Shown here: positions 33,539-41,655 of the stretch, piece after piece
Layout: every line of letters begins with the position of its first letter
Numbering within the stretch: position 1 is the stretch's first letter
DNA from: Candidatus Tectimicrobiota bacterium
GTDB taxonomy: Bacteria > JACPUC01
Direction: 5' to 3'
NCBI GenBank assembly: GCA_016192455.1
Contig: JACPUC010000003.1
Span: 186,001 to 250,000, forward strand
Length of the DNA: 64,000 nt
Program-made: the position numbers and the translations under genes
The notes under the pieces: generated by a model
What the model saw: the letters and a program-made list of their open reading frames with translations, nothing else
The model's database searches: none
What the model was told of the DNA's origin: nothing

Positions 33539-34435
33539 TTGCGCGAGGATCGACCCATTCTCGGACCCATCGTCGCCACGGTCTTTCCGGTCTACTTTGT
33601 CGCCGCGCTTGGTTTTGTGTATGGGCGGCTGCGTCCCATCCGCACCGATCTTCTCGCCGACCTCATCGTCTACATCAGCTCGCCCTGCCTGGCCTTCGTG
33701 TTTCTCACCCAGCGCCCCATTCGCCTGGAGGAGGTGAGCATCGTCGTCGGCTCGGGGCTGGCCGTCACCCTCTGCGTCGGCGCGCTGGCCCTGCCGATCC
33801 TGCGGCTGCTGAAGGCGCCCAGCACGGTCTTTTTGCCGCCGGTGATGTTCATGAACGCCGGCAACATGGGCATGCCGTTCGCCCTCTACGCTTTCGGCGA
33901 GGCGGGGCTGTCGCGCCAGGTGCTCCTCTTCGTGCTGGGGAGTTTCCTGCACAGCTCCCTCGGCGTCTACCTGGTGAGCCGCAAGCAGGGGACGTGGGAG
34001 TTCCTGCGCCTGCCGATCGTCTATGCCACGTTCCTGGGAGTCGCCGTCAACTTCCTCGGCTGGCGTCCGCCGGCGACGCTCATGCGGCCGCTGGAGCTCC
34101 TCGGCGGCATCACCATCCCGCTGATGATCCTCACCCTGGGGCTGAAACTCTCGACCGTCCGTCTGCGCGCGGTGAAGCTGCCGCTCCTCGCCGCCTCCCT
34201 GCGCCTGGGGCTCGGCTTCCTGGTGGGGGTGGTCCTCTTCTTCCTGCTGGGTCCCGAACGGCTGGAAAGCAAGGTCATCCTCCTCTACTCCGTCCTGCCG
34301 CCGGCGGTGGCGAACTTCATCTACGCCGAGAAGTTCAGGCAGAACGCCGACCAGGTGGCCGCCACGATCATGCTCGGCACGCTCATCAGCATGCTCACCT
34401 CGCCCCTCGTGCTCTACCTCGCCTACCGGTTCTGA
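33539..34435 (+). CDS. AEC-family (auxin efflux carrier) permease
   Basis: 298 residues, about ten membrane helices in the AEC arrangement. PVYFVAALGFVYGRLRP opens the first helix; AGNMGMPFALYAFGEAGL is the Asn-Met-Gly helix break characteristic of the family, and LPPAVANFIYAEKF the second crossover loop. AEC proteins export organic acids, malate or auxin-like acids. Start TTG 33539 is uncertain: no ribosome site, and it is immediately after a composite repeat, which may have replaced the native leader. Followed by a CoxL-like gene in the same direction after 304 bases. Confidence 0.78.
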   Translation: MREDRPILGPIVATVFPVYFVAALGFVYGRLRPIRTDLLADLIVYISSPCLAFVFLTQRPIRLEEVSIVVGSGLAVTLCVGALALPILRLLKAPSTVFLPPVMFMNAGNMGMPFALYAFGEAGLSRQVLLFVLGSFLHSSLGVYLVSRKQGTWEFLRLPIVYATFLGVAVNFLGWRPPATLMRPLELLGGITIPLMILTLGLKLSTVRLRAVKLPLLAASLRLGLGFLVGVVLFFLLGPERLESKVILLYSVLPPAVANFIYAEKFRQNADQVAATIMLGTLISMLTSPLVLYLAYRF

Positions 34436-34739
34436 GGCGCCGCCGCAAGCGCCGCCGCGCCGCCGCGTTGGCCGCGAGCCGCCGACCCGGCGCCGCGCCC
34501 TGGCGCGACAGATAGTTCACATATTGACAATCTCCGTGGAGCGCGCTAAGCTGAGGCCATATCGAGGCCATGGGCGTGGCGGAGCGTCGTCGGTCGGCCC
34601 GCGGCAGCGTTGTTCGGTAGGCGGCCGCCGCGCCACGGCATGAAACCGAGAGCCCCCTGCCCGCGGCCGTCTTCCTGCCCATGGGAAGCCTCTCTGCTTG
34701 CGCCTCCAGCGCCCCTGCACCTGCCCGGGAGATCGAGCC
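34436..34739. other. Leader interval of the second CoxL-like gene
   Basis: Contains the promoter at 34524-34552. From 34560 to 34720 GC-rich sequence with no supported gene; short leftward frames are shadows. Confidence 0.4.
34524..34552 (+). promoter_or_regulatory. Promoter of the CoxL-like gene at 34740
   Basis: A perfect TTGACA at 34524-34529, 17 bases, then TAAGCT at 34547-34552 (three of six). It is 188 bases before the start codon, leaving a long leader. Confidence 0.45.
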
Positions 34740-37172
34740 ATGTCACACGCCTCCCAGAACTGGGTTGGGAAACCAGTTCACCGCAAGGAAGACCCGCGCC
34801 TGTTGACCGGCAAGGGGACCTACGTCGATGACCTGCCGATCAGCCACCTCTGCCATGCCGCCATTCTGCGTTCGCCCTACCCGCACGCCCGCATCCGCGG
34901 CATCGACACGAGCGCCGCGGAGGCCATGCCGGGGGTGGTCGCGGTGCTGACCGGCGAGGATGTGAAGCGCATGGCCCGGCCCTTCCCCCTGGGCGTGGCG
35001 GCGCCGGTGAAGTACTACTGCATGGCGGTGGACAAGGCGCGCTTCGTGGGCGAAGCGGTGGCGCTGGTGGTGGCGCGCAGCCGCTACGCGGCGGAGGACG
35101 CTTGCGACGCCCTGGTGGTGGACTACGAACCGCTGCCGCCGGTGGTGGACATCGAGAAGGCCATGGCCGACGACGCGCCGATTCTGCACGAGAGCGTCGG
35201 CAGCAACGTGGCGAATCACCGCGTCCTGAACTACGGCGACATCGAGCAGGCCTTCGCCGAGGCGGACCTCGTCGTGCGCGAGAAGTTCGTCTTCCCGAAG
35301 TACAGCTCGACGCCGATGGAGACCTACGCCGTCATCGCCAAGTACCAGCCGGCGGAGAACCTTTACACCATTTGGTCGAACTTCCAGGGGCCGTTCATCA
35401 TGCACCCGGTGGTCTCCATGACCCTCGGCGTGCCGGAGACCAACCTGCGCTTCCTGGTGCCGTCGGACGTGGGCGGCGGCTTCGGCATCAAGTCGAGCAT
35501 CTACCCGTACCTCACCCTGCTGGCCTTGGCGGCGCGCAAATCCGGCGAGACGGTGAAGTGGATCGAGGATCGGCGCGAGCACCTGCTGGCCAGTTCCAGC
35601 GGCACCGACCGCGTCTCCTACCTCGAGGCGGCGGTGAAGAAGGACGGCACCATCCTGGGCCTGAAGACGAAGATCATGGACAACGTCGGCGGCTACCTGC
35701 GCACCCCCGAGCCGGCCTGCCTCTACAGCCGCACCGGCAGCTCCGTCGGCGCCTACAAGTTCCAGAACCTGCGGATCGACGCCTACGCCGTGATGACCAA
35801 CAAGTGCCCCACCGGCCCGAACCGCGGCTATGGCTGCCAGCAGCTCTACTTCAGCATGGAGCGCATGGTCGATCTCGTGGCGCGCGAGCTTGACATGGAC
35901 CCCGCCGCCATCCGCATGAAGAACTTCATCCAGCCGGAGGATTTCCCCTACACCACGCCGGCCGGCGGCGTCTACGACAGCGGCGACTACCCGGCGGTGC
36001 TGCGGAAGGCGCTGGACAGCGCCGACTACAAGGGGCTGCGCGAGCAGCAGGCGAAGGCGCGCGCCGCCGGCAAGCTGTTCGGCATCGGCATCGCCTGCGC
36101 GGTGGACCCCTCGGTCACCAACATCGCCTACATCACCGTCGCCTGGACCCCGGAGGAGCGCGCCGCGAAGAACTACCACGCCAAGTCCGGCTCCGGCGAG
36201 ACGGCGGTGGTGAAGATTGATCCCCTCGGCAACGTGACGGCCATCGCCAACACGGTGCCGGAAGGCCAGGGGCACGAGACGATCATCGCGCAGATCGTCG
36301 CCGATGAGCTGGGCCTCACCCCGGAAGACGTGCACGTCGTTACCGAGATGGACACCTTCACCCGCTTGTGGAGCATCACCACCGGCAGCTACTCCAGCCG
36401 ATTTGCGTCGGTGGGTTCGAGCGCCTTCGTCATGGCGGCGCGCAACCTGCGCCGCAAGATCATCAAGATCGGCGCGCACCTCCTGGAAGTCTCGGAGGAT
36501 GATGTCTACCTCGAGGAGGGCAAGGTGAAGGTGCGCGGCGCGCCGCAGCGCTCCGCCGAGCTGCGGCACATCGCCGGCACGGCCCACTGGAACCTCGCCT
36601 CCCTGCCGCCGGGCACCATGCCCGGCCTGCTGGAGACCTACGTCTACAACTTCCCCACCGCCGTGCCGCCGGACGAGAAGGATCGCATCGACTCGCAGCA
36701 GACCTACGGCTTCATCGCCGAAGTCCTCGCCGTGGAGATCGACCCGCAAACCGGCGAGATCGAGCTGAAGACTTACGTCTCGTCCCACGACGCCGGCAAC
36801 CTCCTCAACCCCCTCATCGTCGACGGGCAGGTATGGGGCGCCCAGGTTCACGGCGTCGCCGGGGCGCTCTACGAAGAGCTGGCCTACGGCGAGGACGGGC
36901 AGATGCTGGCGGCGACCTTCATGGACTACCTCTGCCCCACCGCCATGGAGCAGCCGCGCGTGAAGTTCGAGCACACCGAGACGCCCTCGCCCTTCTCGGT
37001 CCTCGGCTCGAAAGGGCTGGGCGAGAGCAGCACGATGGTGGCCCCGGCAACCATCGCCAACGCCGTGGACGACGCCCTGCAGCCGCTCGGCATCAGCATC
37101 ACCCAACTGCCCCTGCCGCCGACCCGCGTTTGGGAGCTGCTGCGGCGCGCCAAGTCAGCCTCGAGCGCGTAG
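34740..37172 (+). CDS. CoxL/XdhA-like molybdopterin-binding large subunit (second)
   Basis: 810 residues from an ATG at 34740 with GGGAGA upstream; the frame extends to 34698 but that part is not conserved. N-terminal hammerhead begins KEDPRLLTGKGTYVDDL. Mo-cofactor loops: DVGGGFGIKSS and GPNRGYGCQQ (the catalytic loop, again lacking the AYRCSFR of CO dehydrogenase). The catalytic Glu is in GLGESSTMVAPATIANAV. Form II-like relatives oxidise aldehydes, hypoxanthine or unsaturated acids. No CoxM or CoxS gene beside it. Divergent from the other two such proteins here, so not a local duplication. Confidence 0.85.
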   Translation: MSHASQNWVGKPVHRKEDPRLLTGKGTYVDDLPISHLCHAAILRSPYPHARIRGIDTSAAEAMPGVVAVLTGEDVKRMARPFPLGVAAPVKYYCMAVDKARFVGEAVALVVARSRYAAEDACDALVVDYEPLPPVVDIEKAMADDAPILHESVGSNVANHRVLNYGDIEQAFAEADLVVREKFVFPKYSSTPMETYAVIAKYQPAENLYTIWSNFQGPFIMHPVVSMTLGVPETNLRFLVPSDVGGGFGIKSSIYPYLTLLALAARKSGETVKWIEDRREHLLASSSGTDRVSYLEAAVKKDGTILGLKTKIMDNVGGYLRTPEPACLYSRTGSSVGAYKFQNLRIDAYAVMTNKCPTGPNRGYGCQQLYFSMERMVDLVARELDMDPAAIRMKNFIQPEDFPYTTPAGGVYDSGDYPAVLRKALDSADYKGLREQQAKARAAGKLFGIGIACAVDPSVTNIAYITVAWTPEERAAKNYHAKSGSGETAVVKIDPLGNVTAIANTVPEGQGHETIIAQIVADELGLTPEDVHVVTEMDTFTRLWSITTGSYSSRFASVGSSAFVMAARNLRRKIIKIGAHLLEVSEDDVYLEEGKVKVRGAPQRSAELRHIAGTAHWNLASLPPGTMPGLLETYVYNFPTAVPPDEKDRIDSQQTYGFIAEVLAVEIDPQTGEIELKTYVSSHDAGNLLNPLIVDGQVWGAQVHGVAGALYEELAYGEDGQMLAATFMDYLCPTAMEQPRVKFEHTETPSPFSVLGSKGLGESSTMVAPATIANAVDDALQPLGISITQLPLPPTRVWELLRRAKSASSA

Positions 37173-37314
37173 CGGCAGCATCGGCGCGCCGCCGCGCCCT
37201 GCTCACGTCCTGCGTGGGAGGGAAGCGGAGGAAGTTGTTGTCGGCGGAGTGGATTTGCGGAGGAGAGGCGAGGCGGGGGATCAGGCGCGGCGGCGCCGCT
37301 CCCCCCGCTCTCAA

Positions 37315-37470
37315 GAGTTACGTCGCACAAGTTCCAGCCTAAATTCGACGCCCTCTTCGCGCCATGTGGCGGGGAAGTTTTTGCGGGGGACCCCTTCCTT
37401 CCCCGCACCGCCAATCCCCGCACGCGGTAGGGGTCTGGGGGATCAATGGTCCCCCAGAAAATCCTCACCA
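37315..37470. repeat. Composite repeat copy A6, rearranged
   Basis: Left end GAGTTACGTCGCACAAGTTCCAG and the left module are clear. The stem reads GCGGGGGACCCCTTCCTTCCCC. The interior palindrome has been replaced: GGTAGGGG is followed by CTGGGGGATCAATGGTCCCCCAG (37436-37458), a nested hairpin also seen inside the palindrome at 38444-38488. The right end is lost. Confidence 0.7.
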
Positions 37471-37479
37471 TCGACCCGC

Positions 37480-38181
37480 CTACGTCGCCCCGCCCTGCCA
37501 GGCCATGTCCCAGAAGAGCAGCTCGTAGCGGCAGCTTGCCAGGAAGTGGTCGGTCAGGCGCGCCTGCTGCTCGGCTGGCAGCGCCGCGGCCTGGAAGCGT
37601 TCATCGAGGAGGCGACGGCACCACTCCGCCAGCTCGCCGAAGGCGGGGTCGCTGTAGGTGGTGATCCAGGCGGCGTAGCGGCGATCGCCCGCCGCGGCGT
37701 CCGCCCCCCGCGCGGCACGCTCCCTCGCCAGCGTCGCGCCGATCTCCCAGTAGCCCCACATGCACGGCAGGAGCGCCGCGATCACCTCGACGAGGGGGGC
37801 GCTCCAGGCGACCGCCAGGAGGTGCCGGGTGTAGGCGCGCGTCGTCTCGTGCACCTCCGCCCCGGCCATCTCCGCCTCGCTCAACCCGAACTCGGCGGCG
37901 TAGGCGCGGTGCAGCGCCATCTCTTGCGTCAGCGTGCTCGACAGCAGGCCGGCGAAGCGCCGCATGAGGTCGAGGTCCGCCGCCTTGGCGCAGCAGAGCG
38001 CGAAGACGCGGCAGTAGTCGATGAGGAAGAGGTAGTCCTGGCCGAGGTAGAACGTGAACTTCCGCGCCGGCAGGGAGCCGTCGGCGATGCCGCGCACGAA
38101 GGGATGACGCAGCTCCGCTTCCCAGACGGGCGCCGCGGCCTGGCGCAGCCGGTCGGTGAACCGCGCCGGTCGATCGGGCAT
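37480..38181 (-). CDS. tenA: TenA-family thiaminase/aminopyrimidine aminohydrolase
   Basis: 233 residues, all helical. ATG at 38181 follows GGAGGTTCAG; the frame's upstream part is low complexity. TenA features: DYCRVFALCCAKAADLDLM (Cys-bearing helix), ALLPCMWGYWEIG (Cys nucleophile region), TYSDPAFGEL, and ELLFWDMAWQ at the C-terminus with the Glu. TenA hydrolyses aminomethyl-pyrimidine in thiamine salvage, or splits thiamine. NMT1/THI5-like receptors in the window belong to a superfamily that includes pyrimidine binders, but no direct link is seen. No TPP riboswitch upstream. Confidence 0.85.
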   Translation of the reverse strand: MPDRPARFTDRLRQAAAPVWEAELRHPFVRGIADGSLPARKFTFYLGQDYLFLIDYCRVFALCCAKAADLDLMRRFAGLLSSTLTQEMALHRAYAAEFGLSEAEMAGAEVHETTRAYTRHLLAVAWSAPLVEVIAALLPCMWGYWEIGATLARERAARGADAAAGDRRYAAWITTYSDPAFGELAEWCRRLLDERFQAAALPAEQQARLTDHFLASCRYELLFWDMAWQGGAT

Positions 38182-38571
38182 CGGCTGAACCTCCGCCGGC
38201 GCCGGCGAGGAGGTCTCGCGCCTTTCCTCCCTGCACCCGACGCCACGCTCGCGGCACTGAACCCAACCTGGTAGGGGCGGGGCTTGCCCCGCCCGCTCGC
38301 AGGGGCCGCCCCCTCGCTCGCGGCTCCGAAACGCAACCCGCCGCCGGACGCGCGCGGGCGGGGGGAGGTAGGACCGCCGGAGGCGGGCGGGGCAAGCCCC
38401 GCCCCTACATGATGGCTTGGGGCGGCGGGCGAGGCGCGGTCTGGTAGGGGCGGTTCGCGAAGGGATCAATGATCCCAACCGCCCCTACGGGGTCCGCGGG
38501 CCAGGCCATGAATAGGCGCCGGCCAGTTTACGAGGCCGCGAGGTCCTGGCTGGCGGGCCACCCGGCTTCTA
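38182..38571. other. Repeat-rich intergenic region upstream of tenA
   Basis: Contains three palindromes: 38272-38295 (GGGGCGGGGCTTGCCCC type), a second such pair near 38393-38408, and 38444-38488 (the 28-base palindrome split by GGGATCAATGATCCC). No gene is supported in 390 bases. Confidence 0.7.
38444..38488. repeat. 28-base palindrome split by a nested hairpin
   Basis: GTAGGGGCGGTT at 38444-38455, then CGCGAA, then the small palindrome GGGATCAATGATCCC (38462-38476), then AACCGCCCCTAC. Both halves of the original are present, with the centre replaced. The insert resembles 37436-37458. Confidence 0.85.
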
Positions 38572-38781
38572 GTGTTACGTCTCACAAGTTCCATCCTAAC
38601 TTCGACGCCTTCTTCGTGCCATCTGCAGGGGGAAAATTTTTTGTGGGGGACCCTTCCTTCCCCACACCCCCACTCCCCGCACGCGGTAGGGGCGGTTCGC
38701 GAACCGCCCCTACGATGAGGGGTGCGCGAGGGGGCGAGGCTCCCTCGCAAATCTAGGCGATCTAATTTGAGAAACCGCACA
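38572..38781. repeat. Composite repeat copy A7, complete, with CTA flanks
   Basis: Runs from GTGTTACGTCTCACAAGTT to GAGAAACCGCACA. It is flanked on the left by CTA at 38569-38571 and on the right by CTA at 38782-38784, a possible 3-base target duplication. The right-hand CTA is the stop codon of the isochorismatase-family gene. Internal order: left module, GTGGGGGACCCTTCCTTCCCC, palindrome 38687-38714, GCGAGGGGGCGAGGCTCCCTCGC, right module. Confidence 0.9.
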
Positions 38782-39486
38782 CTACCGCTTCGGCAGCCCG
38801 GCGAAGTAGTCCTTCGCCGCCTGCAGGGAGATCACGTCGGCATACTTGGCGTTCATATCCCACAGGTTGATGGCGTGGCTGGCCTGGCCGCGGTCGAAGG
38901 TGCACTCCTCCACCACGCCGACGTAGAGGTTGTAAGAGAAGGCGTCGATCACGGTGCCGCGCACGCAGCCGCTCGTCGTGGTGCCGCAGACGATCAGGGT
39001 GTCGATCTCCATCTCGGTGAGGTAGCTCATCAGCGGCGTGCCGAAGAAGACGCTCGGCTTTTGTTTGCGGATGACGATATCCTCGTCCTTCGGCTCGATG
39101 TCCTTGACGATCTGCACGCCCAGGTGGCCGGCGGTGTCCGTCACCTCACCGGCGCGCGCGTTCTTCGTCGCCCAGCGGCCGTAGTCGCGCAGCGTCTGGC
39201 GCCCCTCGCTGGTCGAGTAGAGGACCGGCGCCTTCGCCGCCCGCGCCGCCTCCAGCAGCTCGCGGATGTAGCCCACGGCCACCCAGCCCTCCTCGCCGCA
39301 ACTGTTGCGGAAGCGCTTGATCGACTCGAGGATCGGCTCCGGGCGGTCGCCCACGAAGTTGTAGTTCACGTCCACAATCAGCAGCGCCGGGCGCGCGCCG
39401 AGCTTTCCCTGCCGCCCGTACCCGGCCGCCTCGAAGACCTTGCGGTCGCGTTCGGTGATGAAGTCATCCCACACACGCTTCGCCAT
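38782..39486 (-). CDS. Isochorismatase-family cysteine hydrolase
   Basis: 234 residues from an ATG at 39486 with GGAGAG upstream. Catalytic triad: Asp in ALLIVDVNYNF, Lys in VIRKQKPSVFFGT, Cys in TTTSGCVRGTVID. The N-terminal part carries an extra RVWDDFITERDRKVFEAAGYGRQGKLG segment, typical of N-carbamoylsarcosine amidohydrolase and maleamate amidohydrolase branch. Removes ammonia or carbamoyl groups from an amide. Substrate not indicated by neighbours. Its stop codon is immediately at composite repeat A7. Confidence 0.85.
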   Translation of the reverse strand: MAKRVWDDFITERDRKVFEAAGYGRQGKLGARPALLIVDVNYNFVGDRPEPILESIKRFRNSCGEEGWVAVGYIRELLEAARAAKAPVLYSTSEGRQTLRDYGRWATKNARAGEVTDTAGHLGVQIVKDIEPKDEDIVIRKQKPSVFFGTPLMSYLTEMEIDTLIVCGTTTSGCVRGTVIDAFSYNLYVGVVEECTFDRGQASHAINLWDMNAKYADVISLQAAKDYFAGLPKR

Positions 39487-39691
39487 GGCGCTCTCCTTCA
39501 ACCCTTGCCTTCCACGACCTGGACAATCCGGCCACGCACGAAAAGGTTTTCATCCTTCGATATCCTGGGTAGCCCCGCGTGAGCCGCAGCGAGGAGCTAC
39601 CGCGCACCATGCCCATTCCTGGGGAGCCAGTATACGGTAGCGCCGCCATGATGCAACGGCAACCGGATGCAGGAGCATTCACGTCCAGTCA

Positions 39692-39979
39692 TTACTCGTA
39701 GCTCGCAAAACAATAGATAACCTTCATCTGATCGATTTTGAAATACACATATAACGGTGGGTTGACTCGAATCGTCGCAATTCTGTAACTCGTCCGCCCA
39801 ACGACAGGAAAAAGGTTAGGATGATTCCTAAGCACATCGTCTAAAGCACCTCTTATTTCGTCCCAGCGTTCAATCGAACCAGCAAATTCCGCAATGGTTT
39901 GCGTAAATTGCCGAGACTCAATTATTTCATAGTAGCCGCTATTCAACCGCCTAATCTCTTCCTTGGTCGAGCTTTTCAA
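39692..39979 (-). CDS. RelE/ParE-like toxin partner of the Panacea antitoxin
   Basis: 95 residues from a TTG at 39979 just after GGCGAGGGAG; the frame opens to 40027 inside the upstream gene. RWDEIRGALDDVLRNHPNLFPVV...TSYRIATIRVNPPLYVYFKIDQMKVIYCFA is the helix-strand-strand-strand order of RelE/ParE toxins. It overlaps the last 29 bases of the Panacea gene, indicating co-translation. The TTG start is an inference; an ATG does not occur in the N-terminal region. Confidence 0.65.
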   Translation of the reverse strand: MKSSTKEEIRRLNSGYYEIIESRQFTQTIAEFAGSIERWDEIRGALDDVLRNHPNLFPVVGRTSYRIATIRVNPPLYVYFKIDQMKVIYCFASYE

Positions 39980-40490
39980 GCTCCCTCGCCTTGGCAATTT
40001 GCCTGTCGGTCGGCGGGGCGGCGGCAATCCAACTATACGTATACGGTATCTCCTCTCCTGTGGAGGTTGCCATCCAGCCGATCTCTTGATGAGATAAAGC
40101 GCTCACCTGTGAAGCGTTGAGATGCCAGAGACGATCAATGACGCAGTCCACAATTTCCAGCTCATCCTTTGTAAATAAATCCGTTCTCGGTTGCCTCTTG
40201 GTAATAATCCTGTGTTGCTGATAATTGTGGTATTGGATGTACTCATAGACGATCGCCTCTTCTTCTATGAGAGCATCTTTAATACCCAGAAACTCGATTG
40301 GCGCTGGCCCTTCATCCAGATGCTGATAGATGGCCCATGTTATTGAGTTGCCAAGACGCCGGTATGCCTCAAAATCGGAATAATAGAGGATCTTGTTAAG
40401 TTTCACAGCCCCAAATGTATCATCATCTTTACATCTGTGGGCAATGTATAAAACCAATTCCTTAAACTTGCGTGTATTAAGACCAGCCAT
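39951..40490 (-). CDS. Panacea (PanA/SocA-like, DUF4065) antitoxin
   Basis: 179 residues from ATG 40490 (GTG 40505 alternative). FKELVLYIAHRCKDD, VKLNKILYYSDFEAYRRLGNSITWA and HLDEGPAP are the Panacea core. The remainder (DELEIVDCVIDRLWHLNASQVSALSHQEIGWMAT) is the family's C-terminal helical part. Panacea is a hyper-promiscuous antitoxin domain that pairs with many unrelated toxins. Here the partner is the RelE-like gene downstream. AT-richer than the flanks. Confidence 0.88.
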   Translation of the reverse strand: MAGLNTRKFKELVLYIAHRCKDDDTFGAVKLNKILYYSDFEAYRRLGNSITWAIYQHLDEGPAPIEFLGIKDALIEEEAIVYEYIQYHNYQQHRIITKRQPRTDLFTKDELEIVDCVIDRLWHLNASQVSALSHQEIGWMATSTGEEIPYTYSWIAAAPPTDRQIAKARELEKLDQGRD

Positions 40491-40702
40491 GTCTTTTACC
40501 GCCACCTAGATGCAATGCTCTTCGAGGTACGACCACCAAATTATTATTATACAGGGTGTATGACTTGTCAATATGAATTTACACACGTCTCGGGCAATAT
40601 CTATGCCAAGGAAGGATCAAAATATACGTCCGCCAGACATGATGGGCGCGGGGGAGCCAAGAGTAAGGAAGCCGCCATGACGTGCATCACGACGACGACG
40701 CC

Positions 40703-41428
40703 TCACCCCGTCAGCTCCGGGTAGCGCTCCAAGGCATCCTGCCACGCGGCGTCGTGGGTGGCCTGGTCGAGGGCGCCGCGCAGCAGCTCGACGCGCAGCA
40801 GCAGCAGGTAGGTCAGCAGCACATCCCGCCTGCAGTAGGCGGCGATTTCCGTCAGGCGGCCGCTCTCCCAATACTCCTGGACGAGTCCCCCGTGCAGGTC
40901 GGAGGCGCCCGGCATGCCCAGGAGCTTCGCCAGGGCCTTCAGCCCGCCCCGCAGCCGCACCGCGCCGTAGTTCGAGAGGAAGTCCTGCAGGTCGTAGTGG
41001 CCCTCTTGCGAAAAGCGGTAGCGGGCGCCGTACCGCTCCTTGAAGTAGGCCGGCGCGCTCAGTCCCAGCCGCAGCGCCTGCAGCTCCAACACCGGCAGGT
41101 CGAAGTTGCGACCGTTGTAGGTGACGATGGCGCCGCTGAAACTGGTGAGCCGCTTCCAGAACTCCCGCGCCAGGGCGGCCTCGTCCAACTCCGGCGCGCC
41201 GAGGGCCTCGATGCTGAAGAGCTTCCAGCTTCCGCCGACGCTGCCGACGCAGATGACGAAGGGACGGTGGTAGACGACCGGGAAGAACTCGCTGCCGCTG
41301 CTCGCCAGGAGTTCCTGGCGGTAGCGCGCGTAGGCCTCGTCATCGTTCAGCCCCTGGCCGGCATAGTTCACCTCGTTGACGAGCTGCTTGTCGATGCGGG
41401 TCTCAATGTCCACGATGGCGTAGGCCAT
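40703..41428 (-). CDS. Predicted 3'-5' exonuclease (PolB exonuclease-like, RNase H fold)
   Basis: 241 residues. MAYAIVDIETRID has the Asp-x-Glu metal site of Exo I; SGAIVTYNGRNFDLPVLELQALRLG is Exo II (Asn...Asp); AAYCRRDVLLTYLLLLR is Exo III (YxxxD). It lacks a polymerase domain, as in the family of stand-alone DNA polymerase B exonucleases. Probably a DNA processing or repair nuclease. ATG at 41428, ribosome site not strong. No neighbour suggests a complex. Confidence 0.85.
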   Translation of the reverse strand: MAYAIVDIETRIDKQLVNEVNYAGQGLNDDEAYARYRQELLASSGSEFFPVVYHRPFVICVGSVGGSWKLFSIEALGAPELDEAALAREFWKRLTSFSGAIVTYNGRNFDLPVLELQALRLGLSAPAYFKERYGARYRFSQEGHYDLQDFLSNYGAVRLRGGLKALAKLLGMPGASDLHGGLVQEYWESGRLTEIAAYCRRDVLLTYLLLLRVELLRGALDQATHDAAWQDALERYPELTG

Positions 41429-41494
41429 GGGTGCGCCTCTTTCCCGTGGAGGAAACCGCCGAGGGCGAACCAGCGTACGGGCGAGCCACGCCGC

Positions 41495-41620
41495 GCGTCT
41501 CGAGGGGGTGTCTCTGCTCCCTCACAACCCGGTCCGCAGGGGCGGTTCGCGAACCGCCCCTGCCAGCCGGGGTGCGCGAGGGGGCACGGCTCCCTCGCCT
41601 CAAATCTCTCAGAAGAAGTA
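41495..41620. repeat. Composite repeat copy A8, partial
   Basis: GAGGGGGTGTCTCTGCTCCCTC, then the palindrome at 41539-41563 (with CAGGGGCGG in place of TAGGGGCGG and CCCCTGCC on the other arm, a matched change on both arms), then GGGGTGCGCGAGGGGGCACGGCTCCCTCGC and CAAATCTCTCAG. Left and right termini diverged. Lies between the exonuclease start and the PaaK-like gene. Confidence 0.8.
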
Positions 41621-41655
41621 ACCGCCGAAGCCGCGGCTTACTCTGCCGCGGCCTC

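Noticed and set aside
37480-38300. TPP riboswitch expected upstream of tenA
   Set aside because: The CTGAGA and ACCTGATCTGG-type motifs of THI boxes are absent.
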